From positions 1 to 37,389 of the forward strand of contig JAFUCC010000198.1 of assembly GCA_017459925.1 (NCBI GenBank): a stretch of DNA of 37,389 nucleotides, in the 5' to 3' direction. The translations under genes were made by a program, and so were the position numbers. Below the pieces are notes generated by a model, which saw only the letters and a program-made list of their open reading frames with translations, did no database searches and was not told where the DNA came from. This document shows, piece by piece, positions 1-7,382 of the stretch (position 1 is its first letter; every line of letters starts with the position of its first letter). This DNA comes from Eggerthellaceae bacterium. Lineage in GTDB: Bacteria; Actinomycetota; Coriobacteriia; Coriobacteriales; Eggerthellaceae.

Positions 1-30
1 ATCGAGGAGAGGCTCGGTAAGGCGGCGTGA
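1..30 (+). CDS. Possible 3' end of a gene cut by the window edge
   Basis: Frame 1 is open from the first base and reads IEERLGKAA before a TGA at 28-30. The composition (Glu, Arg, Lys, Ala) is like a normal protein C-terminus. Nine residues are too few to identify a family, and the open frame could be chance. Confidence 0.25.
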   Translation: MEERLGKAA

Positions 31-68
31 CGCGCATGGTGTAGAATGCAACCGGTTCCGGGTGATGC

Positions 69-111
69 TGCGTTCGCTCGGGCGGGCTGAAGCCCGCGCC
101 TCGCAAACGCA
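69..111. repeat. Imperfect GC-rich palindrome
   Basis: TGCGTT at 69-74 pairs with AACGCA at 106-111, and GCGGGC pairs with GCCCGC around a TGAA loop at the centre; the bases between pair imperfectly. There is no T-tract, so a classical terminator is not evident. It lies downstream of both the possible gene end at 30 and the convergent HxlR gene, so it may end transcription from either side or be another palindromic repeat of the kind abundant in this window. Confidence 0.4.
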
Positions 112-160
112 GTCGTGACACCAACAATCGGCACACTACCATGTTGCGTGACCGAGCTCA

Positions 161-547
161 TCAATCCTGCTGCCAACCCGCCAATTTGCTGCCCATATGG
201 GTCGCGCCCCACTTGTACAGCTCGTTGAGGGTGGGAAGCAGGTCGCGGCCGTCTTGGGTGAGCGAGTACTCCACGCGCGGGGGCACGGTGTCGTACTGCT
301 CACGGTGGACCAACCCCGCTTCTTCCAGCTCGCGCAGCGACTTGGTCAGCATCATGTTCGTGATGCCTGGAATCCGGCGCTTTAATTCGTTGTAGCGTGT
401 GGCATCTGCCTCGTGCGGGTACCACAGTATCGGCAGCTTCCACTTTTGCCCGACGACGTCGAGCGCATGCAGGATGGGGCAGCGGTCCTCGGTCACGTCG
501 GCCATCGTCTCGTCGATGGGGTAGGTCACGTCCTCTTTCGCGCTCAT
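161..547 (-). CDS. HxlR-family winged-helix transcriptional regulator
   Basis: This 128-residue protein has the size and motif order of HxlR/MarR-like regulators. It shows a conserved cysteine in DRCPILHAL (about residue 23), then VGQKWKLPILWYP, then the recognition-helix region around ITNMMLTKSLRELEEAGLV and the wing QYDTVPPRVEYSLT. HxlR proteins act as dimers in the cytoplasm and often sense electrophiles or redox stress through that N-terminal cysteine, usually controlling a neighbouring oxidoreductase. The start is ATG at 545-547. The upstream side (548-700) holds a palindromic repeat and only a 12-codon reading frame, so the usual divergent target seems to be missing. The family call is secure; the ligand and target are unknown. 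Confidence 0.88.
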   Translation of the reverse strand: MSAKEDVTYPIDETMADVTEDRCPILHALDVVGQKWKLPILWYPHEADATRYNELKRRIPGITNMMLTKSLRELEEAGLVHREQYDTVPPRVEYSLTQDGRDLLPTLNELYKWGATHMGSKLAGWQQD

Positions 548-583
548 GCGTCCTCCACATACGAGTAGGTAAGAAAAAACTGG

Positions 584-612
584 GTGAAACAGGTACCTGG
601 TACCTGTTTCAC
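584..612. repeat. Palindromic repeat family A, copy 1 (perfect)
   Basis: The arms GTGAAACAGGTACC (584-597) and GGTACCTGTTTCAC (599-612) are exact reverse complements around a single central T. Related copies lie at 4836-4863, 8921-8947 and 13126-13153. This is the most symmetric copy and the only one that does not supply a gene's stop codon. It lies between the HxlR start and the first DUF3990 module. Confidence 0.9.
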
Positions 613-627
613 GAAGGGGGAGTAGCG

Positions 628-666
628 ATGCCGGAAAAGATCGCCGCCATCCAATCGAGCGTCTAG
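628..666 (+). pseudogene. 12-codon reading frame with a strong ribosome site; possible remnant of a flavodoxin-fold gene
   Basis: ATG at 628 follows GGGGGAG at a good distance and reads MPEKIAAIQSSV before TAG at 664-666. The start resembles the first strand and phosphate loop of NADPH-dependent FMN reductase or flavodoxin-like proteins (pattern KIxAIxSSxRxxxNT), which are frequent divergent partners of HxlR regulators. It may be what remains of such a gene after a deletion, or a leader peptide, or chance. Twelve residues cannot settle this. Confidence 0.25.
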
Positions 667-696
667 TTGAAAACGAGAGCCCGCGTGCTTTCGAAA

Positions 697-737
697 TACT
701 TCTATGGTAGTATTCATATGATACTTCTATAGAAGTA
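697..737. promoter_or_regulatory. Two tandem operator-like palindromes upstream of the first DUF3990 module
   Basis: TACTTCTATAGAAGTA (722-737) is a perfect 16-nt palindrome ending 10 nt before the ATG at 748. A related copy, TACTTCTATGGTAGTA (697-712), lies 25 nt upstream. The arrangement suits autoregulation by the helix-turn-helix protein encoded by the second gene of the module, as is common for toxin-antitoxin operons. Binding is inferred. Confidence 0.6.
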
Positions 738-747
738 GGAACATGAC

Positions 748-1425
748 ATGAAGAAGCTCACGTTATATCACGGCTCGCCAATCGTGGTAGAGAAGCCAAG
801 CCTCGATAAATGCAGGTCAGGTACCGATTATGGAACCGGTTTCTATTGTACCGAGCACGAAGAGCTCGCCAAGGAGTGGGCTTGTACGGCGGTACGTGGC
901 GGTTTCGCGAACAGGTACAGGCTGGACGCACGCAACCTGAGCGTATTGAACCTCGCCGATGTCGACCACGCCATGTTGCGGTGGCTGTGCCTTCTGGTGC
1001 AGAACCGCTCCGTCAGGTTGTCGACCCCGAACATGCGCCGTGGCAAGGACTGGCTCATCGAGCACTTCTCGCTTGACATATCGGCGCACGACCTCGTTAT
1101 CGGATATCGCGCCGACGACTCGTACTTCGGCTTTGTGCGGGCGTTCCTGAACAACGTCATCACATTCGAGCAGCTATCGATTGCAATGCGCCTCGGGAAG
1201 CTCGGCGAGCAGTACGTGTTGAAGACCCAGAGGGCCATTGATGCGCTGGAGTTCGAAGGTGCTGAAGCTGCCGAAAGGGCCACGTACTACCCGTTACGTA
1301 AAGCACGCGACGAAGCGGCGGCAACGGCATTCAACGAGCTGCTCGAGAAGGAAGACCGCGGCGGTGTGCTGCTGCGCGACCTGCTCGAAGGGAGGGTGGG
1401 TCTCGATGATGCGCGCATACGATGA
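748..1425 (+). CDS. DUF3990 family protein (ADP-ribosyltransferase-like), probable toxin of a two-gene module, copy 1
   Basis: This 225-residue protein shows the DUF3990 signature: YHGSP at residues 7-11, DYGTGFYCTEHEELAKEWA at about 27-45, and GYRADDSYF at 119-127. DUF3990 proteins resemble ADP-ribosyltransferases in fold and usually sit beside a small DUF3791 protein and an XRE protein; a toxic role is suspected from that context but is not shown here. The downstream XRE gene overlaps by 20 nt, so the two are translationally coupled. A second, clearly homologous pair lies at 9722-11064. The ATG at 748 follows a weak TAGGA site. I see no signal peptide, so it should be cytoplasmic. Confidence 0.82.
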   Translation: MKKLTLYHGSPIVVEKPSLDKCRSGTDYGTGFYCTEHEELAKEWACTAVRGGFANRYRLDARNLSVLNLADVDHAMLRWLCLLVQNRSVRLSTPNMRRGKDWLIEHFSLDISAHDLVIGYRADDSYFGFVRAFLNNVITFEQLSIAMRLGKLGEQYVLKTQRAIDALEFEGAEAAERATYYPLRKARDEAAATAFNELLEKEDRGGVLLRDLLEGRVGLDDARIR

Positions 1426-2047
1426 GCTGTACCTCGACGGCGCGATGGAAAATCTCGGCGAGGCTTTCGATTATGCCGCCATCGCTTGCGAGGTCGATCT
1501 GGACTTGTTTTTCAGCCTGTTCGTGACGACGGGTTTCGCAGAACGTTTTGGCGCAGGGGAACCGAAGGTGATTGCTGGGCTATCGGGCACTGAGCTGGCA
1601 ATCGAGGTGCTCTTCGAAGGCGGGGTCATGAGCGACTTCCCGCCGGCGCGCGTCGACTATGCACTCTCTGCCGAATACTGGTGCGGTTGGGCGCTTGCGT
1701 ATTGCCAGTGGAAGACGGCCCGGTCGTTTGCCGAAATCAGGCGCCATGTTTCGGCGCGTGAGATGCTCGAGCTGTACGCGCCCCTCCATGAGGCGGATGA
1801 GGATCGCTTCGTGGAGGCAATAGAGGAGCGCATCCATTTGCCGGAAGGGCCCGTTCGCCTACAAGCGCAACGGAAGCTCAGCGGCCTGACCCAACGCGCG
1901 CTCGCCGATAAGTCCGGCGTCAACCTGAGGACGTTGCAGCAATACGAATCCGGCGCTAAAGACATCAACAAGGCGGCAGCGGAAACGGTGTTGGCGTTGT
2001 CGCGCGTCCTCGGCTGCCAGATGGAGGATTTGCTCGAATACCGATGA
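1406..2047 (+). CDS. XRE-family protein with DUF3791-like N-terminus, probable antitoxin/repressor of module 1
   Basis: The protein has 213 residues from ATG 1406, chosen because GGAGG at 1391-1395 precedes it; the frame is open further upstream. Three parts are visible. Residues about 10-65 are like DUF3791, the usual small partner of DUF3990. A middle part contains YWCGWALAYCQW and LYAPLHEADEDRF. A C-terminal Cro/C1-type helix-turn-helix runs from about residue 150 (LTQRALADKSGVNLRTLQQY). The fusion of partner and DNA-binding domains suggests one protein that both neutralises the DUF3990 product and represses the operon through the palindromes at 697-737. The role is inferred from family and context. 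Confidence 0.78.
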   Translation: MMRAYDELYLDGAMENLGEAFDYAAIACEVDLDLFFSLFVTTGFAERFGAGEPKVIAGLSGTELAIEVLFEGGVMSDFPPARVDYALSAEYWCGWALAYCQWKTARSFAEIRRHVSAREMLELYAPLHEADEDRFVEAIEERIHLPEGPVRLQAQRKLSGLTQRALADKSGVNLRTLQQYESGAKDINKAAAETVLALSRVLGCQMEDLLEYR

Positions 2048-2083
2048 TGGTCAGTCGCATGATGGATGGGTTGAGGTGCGCCA

Positions 2084-3271
2084 ATGAATGGAATGATCAA
2101 ACACGTTTCGATTTCGAGTGTTGACGACTGGGGCGCGGCCTGCTTGTTCGGCGTGGAGCAAGCGGAGCGTGCGCGGGCTTTCCATGCAGGCCTTCCGAGT
2201 TATAGCCCCACCGCCCTGAGGCGGCTTAGCGGGCTGGCCGAAGGGCTCGGGCTCGGCGCCGTCTTCGTGAAGGACGAGAGCACGCGTTTCGGTCTGAACG
2301 CTTTCAAGGGCCTCGGCGGGAGCTACTGCGTCGCGCGGCTGCTCGCCGACCGTGCTGGCGTTTCCGAAAGCGAGCTGACGTTCGCGCGGCTGCAGCGGGA
2401 AGATGTCCGGCAAATTGCCAACGATCTGACGCTCGTCACGGCGACTGATGGCAATCATGGCCGGGGAATCGCTTGGACGGCTCGCGAACTCGGCTGCAAG
2501 GCGGTTGTCTACATGCCCAAGGGAAGCTCGTCCGAGCGTCTCGGCAACATTCGAGCGCTTGGCGCCCAAGCCGAGATAACCGAGCTCAATTACGACGATA
2601 CGGTGCGTCTCGCAGCTCGGCGCGCCCAAGAACATGGGTGGGAGCTGGTGCAGGATACCGCATGGGAAGGCTATGAGGAGATTCCTACCCGGATCATGCA
2701 GGGTTACACGACGCTCGCCTTGGAATCGGTCGAGCAGCTTGACGGCGAAATTCCGACCCACGTGATCTTGCAGGCAGGCGTCGGCGCCATGTCGGGTGCG
2801 GTTGCGGCGTTCTTCGCGGACCGCTTCCGCGAGGCAAGGCCGACAGTCGTGGTCGTCGAGCCGAACGCCGCAGACTGCGTTTATCGCACGGCGGTAGCTA
2901 ATGACGGCGAGCTGCGCAAGGTCGAAGGCGACCTGGGCACCATCATGGCCGGGCTGTCATGCGGGGAACCCTGCACCGTCGGCTGGGAGATGTTGCGTCG
3001 TTACGCCGACCACTTCCTGTCGGTGCCAGATGAGATCGCCGAGAAGGGCATGCGCATCCTCGCAAGGCCGGTTTCCGGCGACGCGCCGATCGTCTCGGGC
3101 GAAAGCGGCGCGGTGACCATCGGCATTCTCGCTGAGCTGATGGAAAACGAGCAACTTGCCGAACTGCGGGAAGCTATTGGTTTAGGCCCGGATTCCAAGG
3201 TCCTGTGCATCTCGACGGAAGGCGACACCGACCGCGAAAGCTACAGCCGCATCGTGTATGGAATCCAATAG
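2084..3271 (+). CDS. dpaL: Diaminopropionate ammonia-lyase (PLP-dependent)
   Basis: At 395 residues it matches the length of E. coli YgeX/DpaL. It has the fold-type II PLP pattern: the lysine in NAFKGLGGSY (K75) forms the Schiff base, TATDGNHGRGIAW contacts the cofactor, and LQAGVGAMSGAVAA (about 228-241) is the phosphate-binding loop. The family converts 2,3-diaminopropionate to pyruvate and two ammonia in the cytoplasm. The start at 2084 has GAGGTG just upstream; an ATG at 2093 is an alternative. It begins 36 nt after the XRE gene, so read-through from the toxin-like module is possible. No other genes for degrading this amino acid are nearby. Confidence 0.9.
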   Translation: MNGMIKHVSISSVDDWGAACLFGVEQAERARAFHAGLPSYSPTALRRLSGLAEGLGLGAVFVKDESTRFGLNAFKGLGGSYCVARLLADRAGVSESELTFARLQREDVRQIANDLTLVTATDGNHGRGIAWTARELGCKAVVYMPKGSSSERLGNIRALGAQAEITELNYDDTVRLAARRAQEHGWELVQDTAWEGYEEIPTRIMQGYTTLALESVEQLDGEIPTHVILQAGVGAMSGAVAAFFADRFREARPTVVVVEPNAADCVYRTAVANDGELRKVEGDLGTIMAGLSCGEPCTVGWEMLRRYADHFLSVPDEIAEKGMRILARPVSGDAPIVSGESGAVTIGILAELMENEQLAELREAIGLGPDSKVLCISTEGDTDRESYSRIVYGIQ

Positions 3272-3387
3272 AAATCAAATAAAGAAGATGGCCCGAAAGG
3301 CGTCTCATATTAGGGCAACTCATGAATATCTTCAATAACATGCTTCCTTTTGCGATATGACAAGCGAAATGGCGCTTTGACGGGGTG
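3272..3387. other. AT-richer stretch after dpaL
   Basis: About 115 nt between dpaL and a small zinc-ribbon-like frame. The base composition is visibly lower in GC than in flanking genes. I see no clear terminator with a T-tract and no recognisable gene. Confidence 0.4.
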
Positions 3388-3549
3388 ATGTACGAATGCG
3401 GTTTATGTGGCTCGAGCTCCGCCATGGTTTGTCGTACATGTACGGTCGAAATTGAACACCGGCGTACATTTAGTCAGATTTCTGCCGATTTTCAATCAGG
3501 CTTCCGAATAATGGCAAGAATGGTGGGAAATGTGTGCCCTTCAAATTAG
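3388..3549 (+). CDS. Small zinc-ribbon-like reading frame (53 residues)
   Basis: ATG at 3388 opens a 53-codon frame ending at TAG 3547-3549. Its N-terminus holds two CxxC pairs (ECGLCG and VCRTCT, cysteines at residues 4, 7, 15 and 18), the spacing of a small zinc ribbon. The upstream GGGG at 3382-3385 is too close for an ideal ribosome site. An 8-bp inverted repeat (ATGTACGA 3388-3395, TCGTACAT 3432-3439) lies inside it. It overlaps the 3' end of the convergent TetR gene by 4 nt. It could be a real microprotein, the remnant of a zinc-ribbon protein, or chance. Confidence 0.35.
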   Translation: MYECGLCGSSSAMVCRTCTVEIEHRRTFSQISADFQSGFRIMARMVGNVCPSN

Positions 3550-4115
3550 ATTACGGTTTGGTTCGCCACATTGGCTTGCGACATCACGGCCATGAGGGTT
3601 GCGCGGATGCCGTTGCCAAACTCGCCGGGTTCAAGGTCGCAACCTCTCTCGTACCACAGCGATGCAGCGGCGAGCAGGCCCGTGGCCGCGAACTCGAAGA
3701 GATACGGGGAGAAGGGGCTGCCTGCAAGGTCGAGCTCCTGCATGGCCGCCGGCTTCAGCGCTTCTTTCACCCTGCGGGCGAAGCGCTGATCGCCCGCGTC
3801 GCCAAGCAGCACTGATAGCATGTCCCCGTGCTTGACGTACACGCGCTGCACGATGGCGGCAGGGTCGGCGTTTCCTCCGGAAAGCGCGCCGATCGCTTCC
3901 GCTTCGAACAACGCCGCCAACTCGTCCTCTATGGCCACCAGCACCGCGTCCGCATCGGCGAAGTACTCGTAGAAAGTTGACCGGTGCACGCCGGCTTTCG
4001 CAATTACCGCGCTCACCGTGACGTTTCGAGGCGGGTCGGACGCGTATAGGTCCCAGTACGCGTCCATGATGCGCTTCCTCGTTTGCGCCCGCCGCTCGGG
4101 GTCCTTGTTCGCCAT
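3546..4115 (-). CDS. TetR-family transcriptional repressor
   Basis: This 189-residue regulator begins MANKDPERRAQTRKRIMDAY. The start at 4115 is chosen because a good AGGAG site precedes it and because the longer frame runs through the operator region. The N-terminal helix-turn-helix is clear: VTVSAVIAKAGVHRSTFYEYF at about residues 32-52, the TetR recognition helix. The C-terminal ligand/dimer domain resembles the all-helical domain of TetR/DhaS-type members. It is divergent from the HXXEE membrane protein at 4225, with a perfect palindrome between them at 4184-4210. This strongly suggests it represses itself and that neighbour. The inducer is unknown. Confidence 0.88.
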   Translation of the reverse strand: MANKDPERRAQTRKRIMDAYWDLYASDPPRNVTVSAVIAKAGVHRSTFYEYFADADAVLVAIEDELAALFEAEAIGALSGGNADPAAIVQRVYVKHGDMLSVLLGDAGDQRFARRVKEALKPAAMQELDLAGSPFSPYLFEFAATGLLAAASLWYERGCDLEPGEFGNGIRATLMAVMSQANVANQTVI

Positions 4116-4183
4116 GTCTGCTCCTATCGCCCGACAATTCCGCGCGCTTTGGCGGTTGAAGGTGCCAACCGCGCAGTTTAAGC

Positions 4184-4210
4184 TATTACCCGACAGTATA
4201 TCGGGTAATA
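4184..4210. promoter_or_regulatory. Perfect TetR-type operator in the divergent intergenic region
   Basis: TATTACCCGA (4184-4193) and TCGGGTAATA (4201-4210) are exact reverse complements separated by CAGTATA. The site sits between the divergent TetR gene (start 4115) and the HXXEE gene (start 4225), ending 14 nt before the latter's ATG, so a bound dimer would block its promoter. Confidence 0.8.
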
Positions 4211-4224
4211 ATGTGGGAATTGCC

Positions 4225-4839
4225 ATGAAGGCCTTTTGGGCGAAGTCGAATATCTACATCCTCACGCTGGCGGGCGTCGCCTTGGCCGTTTACATGGCGC
4301 TTACGTGGAGCTCGATGCCGGCTGGCCAGAAGGCGCTCGGGTTCTTCGTCGTGGGCATCGTGCTGCACGAGTGGGAGGAGATGCGCTTTCCCGGCGGGTT
4401 CTACGAGCTCATGGCCAAGAAGTTCGGAATCGAGGGCGCGACCGCAGAGCAGGTGGGGCTCTCGCATGGCGTCGTCACCATCGCCATCCTGTTCTTCGCG
4501 TTCCTGCCGTTTTTGCTGTGGCCCATGGTGCCCTGGGTAGCTGGGGTCCCGGCGATACTGGGCTTCTTCGAGGCATTCATCCACATCGCGGGAATCAAGA
4601 TCCACAACCTGAAGCGGCCCTACTCGCCTGGCATGGCCACGGCGCTGCTGTGCCTGCTGCCGGCTGCCATCTGCATCGTCATCTTCGCCATGTCCGATGT
4701 GCCCGCATGGCAATGGGCCTTGGCGCTTGTTTGCTACCTCGCCATATTCATCTGCATGGAATTCGGGGTCTGGGGAGTTTTCGGCATCGACCCGCGCACC
4801 TTGCCCGCCCGCGTGAGGTCCAGCTTCGCCGGGAAGTGA
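4225..4839 (+). CDS. HXXEE-motif integral membrane protein
   Basis: The 204-residue protein from ATG 4225 contains HEWEE at residues 48-52, the motif that names the HXXEE family (Pfam 'protein of unknown function with HXXEE motif'). Hydrophobic segments occur at about 10-27, 38-47, 84-125, 142-160 and 165-188, so it is polytopic. The acidic/His motif lies next to a membrane segment and could bind metal or form an active site, but no function is established. The frame is open further upstream, but ATG 4225 lies just after the operator and begins the family's typical sequence. Its TGA stop (4837-4839) lies inside palindromic repeat A copy 2. Confidence 0.8.
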   Translation: MKAFWAKSNIYILTLAGVALAVYMALTWSSMPAGQKALGFFVVGIVLHEWEEMRFPGGFYELMAKKFGIEGATAEQVGLSHGVVTIAILFFAFLPFLLWPMVPWVAGVPAILGFFEAFIHIAGIKIHNLKRPYSPGMATALLCLLPAAICIVIFAMSDVPAWQWALALVCYLAIFICMEFGVWGVFGIDPRTLPARVRSSFAGK

Positions 4840-4863
4840 AACAGGTACCTGGTAGCTGTTTCA
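4836..4863. repeat. Palindromic repeat family A, copy 2
   Basis: GTGAAACAGGTACC at 4836-4849 is identical to the left arm of copy 1. The right arm GGTAGCTGTTTCA has one change. The TGA of the upstream HXXEE gene is the TGA of the repeat's GTGAAAC edge. Confidence 0.85.
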
Positions 4864-4943
4864 TGCGTGTAGTAGACTTCACCGGTGGCGAAAACGCCAA
4901 TACGATTCGTTTTGATGCCTATCCAAGAAAGGCGGAGGAAGCG

Positions 4944-5306
4944 ATGCCCGGTTTGGGCACAGTGATAAACGTGGCCGCCATCGTGGTGGGCGGTCTTTTG
5001 GGACTTGTGGCCGGCAAGGCGGTGCTCGACTTCGTCATCATCTTGGTGATGACCTGCTCGATGGGGAAGGGCTGTGTGTTCTCGGCGCTGCCTGTCGGCG
5101 TGTTCCAGGGCTGCATCACGGCGCTCGCAGCCTTCATCGGCCCGCTCATGACCGAGAGTTCGCTCGCCGGGCTTTCCCTCGTGGGCAGCATCCTCATTTT
5201 CTGCGTGGGCGTGAACCTGGTGTGGGGCCCGAGGCTTCGTGTGGCCAACATGCTGCCCGCCATCATCGTGGCGCCCCTGCTCATGATGCTGCCCGTGGCG
5301 TGGTAG
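4944..5306 (+). pseudogene. DUF554 (YdfK-like) membrane protein with an internal deletion
   Basis: ATG 4944 follows an excellent GGAGGA site and opens MPGLGTVINVAAIVVGG, the normal DUF554 N-terminus. After about 26 residues the sequence passes directly to VLDFVIILVMTCSMGKGC and then to the family's C-terminal part (FCVGVNLVWG, RVANMLPAI). Full DUF554 proteins have about 230 residues; this one has 120, so roughly 105-110 central residues are absent while the frame is kept. Whether the short protein is made and stable is unknown; loss of function seems likely. Its TAG stop is the first base triplet of the hairpin at 5304-5335. Confidence 0.7.
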
Positions 5307-5335
5307 CCCAAAGGGGGGGTATCCCCGTTGGGCTA
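5304..5335. terminator. Hairpin starting at the DUF554 stop codon
   Basis: TAGCCCAA (5304-5311) pairs exactly with TTGGGCTA (5328-5335), and a run of G pairs with CCCC inside. The stem is strong but no T-tract follows, so it may terminate weakly or simply protect the 3' end. The gene's TAG stop forms the first arm bases. Confidence 0.55.
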
Positions 5336-5444
5336 AGTGGGTAGCTGGCATCTGCTTTTTCCGATGATGGTATGCGGTATCGCGGGCGGCAGCCTGGGGT
5401 ATCATCGCACCATCGCATCGGAGCAATGGGAAAAGGGGTAGTAA

Positions 5445-6032
5445 ATGGAAGCGGGAATGACGCGCGACGAGGCCTTCGAGCTGCTGAGCCAGCACAACAA
5501 GGAGGCGTTCCACATCGAGCACGCGGAAACGCTCGAGCAGACGCTGCGCTATTTCGCGCGCGAGTTCGATCCGGAAAACGAGGAGTTCTGGGGCATCGTC
5601 GGGCTACTGCACGACCTCGACTGGGAGGAGTTCCCGCAGCTCGAGGTTCACACGCTGAAGGCAGAGCTCTGGCTGCGCGAGGCGGGCGGCACCGACGAGC
5701 TGGTGCATGCCATCCAGTCGCACAACTTCGCGCTGGATTGCTGCCCCGACCCTGAGCTCTTCATGGAGAAGGTGCTGTACGCGACCGACGAGCTGACCGG
5801 GCTCATCGGCGCCGCGGTCCTCATGCGCCCGTCGAAGAGCGTCATGGACCTGCCGCTGAAGTCGCTCAAGAAGAAGTTCAAGGACAAGCGGTTCGCCGCC
5901 GGCTGCTCGCGCGACGTCATCCGCGAAGGCGCCGAGCTGTGCGGCTGGGAACTCGACGAGCTGATGGAGCGCACCATCGCCGCCATGCAGTCGTTCGCCC
6001 CCGACCGCGACACGTTCCAACCAGCTGAGTAG
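5445..6032 (+). CDS. HD-domain phosphohydrolase family protein
   Basis: This 195-residue soluble protein carries an HD domain: a candidate first His in FHIEHAETL (H26), the HD pair in GLLHDLDWEEFP (H56-D57), a further His at about 69 (EVHTLKAELWL) and one in QSHNF. These would bind one or two metal ions. Many small HD proteins of this type act on nucleotides or other phosphoesters; the substrate cannot be named from sequence. ATG 5445 has a GGGG-rich upstream site; ATG 5457 is an alternative. It ends convergent to the URO-D gene, with a strong shared hairpin between them. Confidence 0.8.
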   Translation: MEAGMTRDEAFELLSQHNKEAFHIEHAETLEQTLRYFAREFDPENEEFWGIVGLLHDLDWEEFPQLEVHTLKAELWLREAGGTDELVHAIQSHNFALDCCPDPELFMEKVLYATDELTGLIGAAVLMRPSKSVMDLPLKSLKKKFKDKRFAAGCSRDVIREGAELCGWELDELMERTIAAMQSFAPDRDTFQPAE

Positions 6033-6067
6033 GGGCTGATGCAAAGTCGTTTTGCAGAATGTGGCAT

Positions 6068-6104
6068 GCCCGCAGCTTCACCCTGAAGAGGCGAAGCTGC
6101 GGGC
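6068..6104. terminator. Bidirectional hairpin terminator between convergent genes
   Basis: GCCCGCAGCTTC (6068-6079) pairs perfectly over 12 bp with GAAGCTGCGGGC (6093-6104) around a 13-nt loop, followed by GCTTTG. It lies between the ends of the HD hydrolase and the URO-D-fold gene and probably stops transcription from both. Confidence 0.75.
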
Positions 6105-6124
6105 GCTTTGTCCTATTAACGATC

Positions 6125-7123
6125 CTATAGCTCGTCGAATATATCTGCGCTGATCTCGTCGATGATCTTGCTCGTTCTGGGGTACACGTCGGGGAAGGTG
6201 CTGAACGCGCCGCCTTGCGTGAGGCATGGGATGTAGTAGTTCTTCCCGCACTCGCGGACGATCTTCTCGGTATGCTCGCGAATCTCCTCGTCGGTGACGT
6301 CGCCGCGGTCGAGGTCGGCGCTTTCAACGCCGCCCATGAACGAAATCTGGCCGCCATACTTCTTTATGAGGTCGGGAATGTCGTTGCTTTGCGTCGGGCC
6401 CTGCCAGATGTCGATGCCGATCTCGATCATGTACGGCACGAGCGTGGCGCAATAGCAATCGGCGTGGTGCACGATCAGCTCGACGCCGTTGGCGCGCCAG
6501 TAGTCGCAGATCTCCTTGGTCGGCGGCAGGATGAACTCCTCGAAGATCTCCGGCGACATGAGCGTGGAAATCTTGGAACCCCAGTCGTCGTGGCGGAACA
6601 GCGCATCGGGGTGCACGTGCGCGATGACGTCGTCAGCCTTGCGCATCTCGTATTCGGCGAGCCACTTGAACAGGTCCTTCACCTCGTCGGGATACTCGTA
6701 GAACGCGCACATGAGCTCTTCCATCGATGCCTGCGAATGCGCCTGCTCGAACATGCCCGGAATCTGCATGGCGCCGACGAAGTACTCGTTTCTGTCAACG
6801 CTCTCGGCATCGGCTACGAACGGCTCCCACGCTGACTCGTCTGCTTTAACCGGCGGGCGCTTCACATAGCTCTTCCAATCTTCCATGTCCTGGATGACGA
6901 TGAGGTCGGTCGGAATATGAACCGGAATTTGGCCAGGCCAGCCGGGTTCCCATGAATACGTAACGCCCCAGGCGTTCACCTTGGTGCCCTGACCGGGGCC
7001 CGGGTTGCCGACGAGCCCCATCACAGGGTCGCGGATGTTGTGGAGGAACTCGTACTGCTTGACGAGCCTGTCGGGATTGCCTCCCTTGATCGTTTCCATG
7101 AGGTTTTGGCGTATCGTGAGCAT
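6125..7123 (-). CDS. Uroporphyrinogen-decarboxylase-fold protein, probable corrinoid-dependent methyltransferase
   Basis: This 332-residue protein belongs to the URO-D/MtaA/CmuA superfamily. The C-terminal half shows ELIVHHADCYC and, further on, YIPCLTQGGAF, the arrangement of His and Cys residues that bind zinc in methylcobamide:CoM methyltransferases. True HemE has a different N-terminal region, so haem synthesis is unlikely. Related proteins in gut Coriobacteriia and acetogens move methyl groups to or from corrinoid proteins during demethylation. The substrate and the partner corrinoid protein are not in the window. The start has a perfect AGGAGG. It is divergent from the PucR-type gene at 7383, its likely regulator. 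The nearby cobalamin cluster could supply the cofactor. Confidence 0.75.
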   Translation of the reverse strand: MLTIRQNLMETIKGGNPDRLVKQYEFLHNIRDPVMGLVGNPGPGQGTKVNAWGVTYSWEPGWPGQIPVHIPTDLIVIQDMEDWKSYVKRPPVKADESAWEPFVADAESVDRNEYFVGAMQIPGMFEQAHSQASMEELMCAFYEYPDEVKDLFKWLAEYEMRKADDVIAHVHPDALFRHDDWGSKISTLMSPEIFEEFILPPTKEICDYWRANGVELIVHHADCYCATLVPYMIEIGIDIWQGPTQSNDIPDLIKKYGGQISFMGGVESADLDRGDVTDEEIREHTEKIVRECGKNYYIPCLTQGGAFSTFPDVYPRTSKIIDEISADIFDEL

Positions 7124-7382
7124 TTCGTCCTCCTTTAGCGCTGCCGCGTTAACTTGACAGGCAAATCTATTCGGGGTTAGAGTTCAAGGCGTTGATCTTG
7201 GCTCCAGCCTCCTGCGTACCAGCCTACTTTTCCCGCAAGCGGTATGCATCGTGCCTAAACGTAGAAAAAGGTTCGCGACGACTGTGCAAACGTGCCTAGT
7301 GCTGGTGTGCGCCAGTCGGGATGGTGACGAGCGCTGGGCGTCCCAGTCATATGGGCGCAATAACGTGGAAGCGGGATAGGCC
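7124..7382. promoter_or_regulatory. Divergent intergenic region with a candidate promoter
   Basis: 259 nt separate the URO-D gene from the PucR-type gene. TTGACA at 7154-7159 followed 17 nt later by TTAGAG (7177-7182) is a plausible + strand promoter for the regulator. It would leave a leader of about 190 nt in which I find no gene or known riboswitch. The minus-strand promoter was not identified. Confidence 0.4.

Noticed and set aside
6125-7123. HemE (true uroporphyrinogen decarboxylase)
   Set aside because: The N-terminal HemE motifs are absent, and the His/Cys zinc-type pattern fits corrinoid methyltransferases better.
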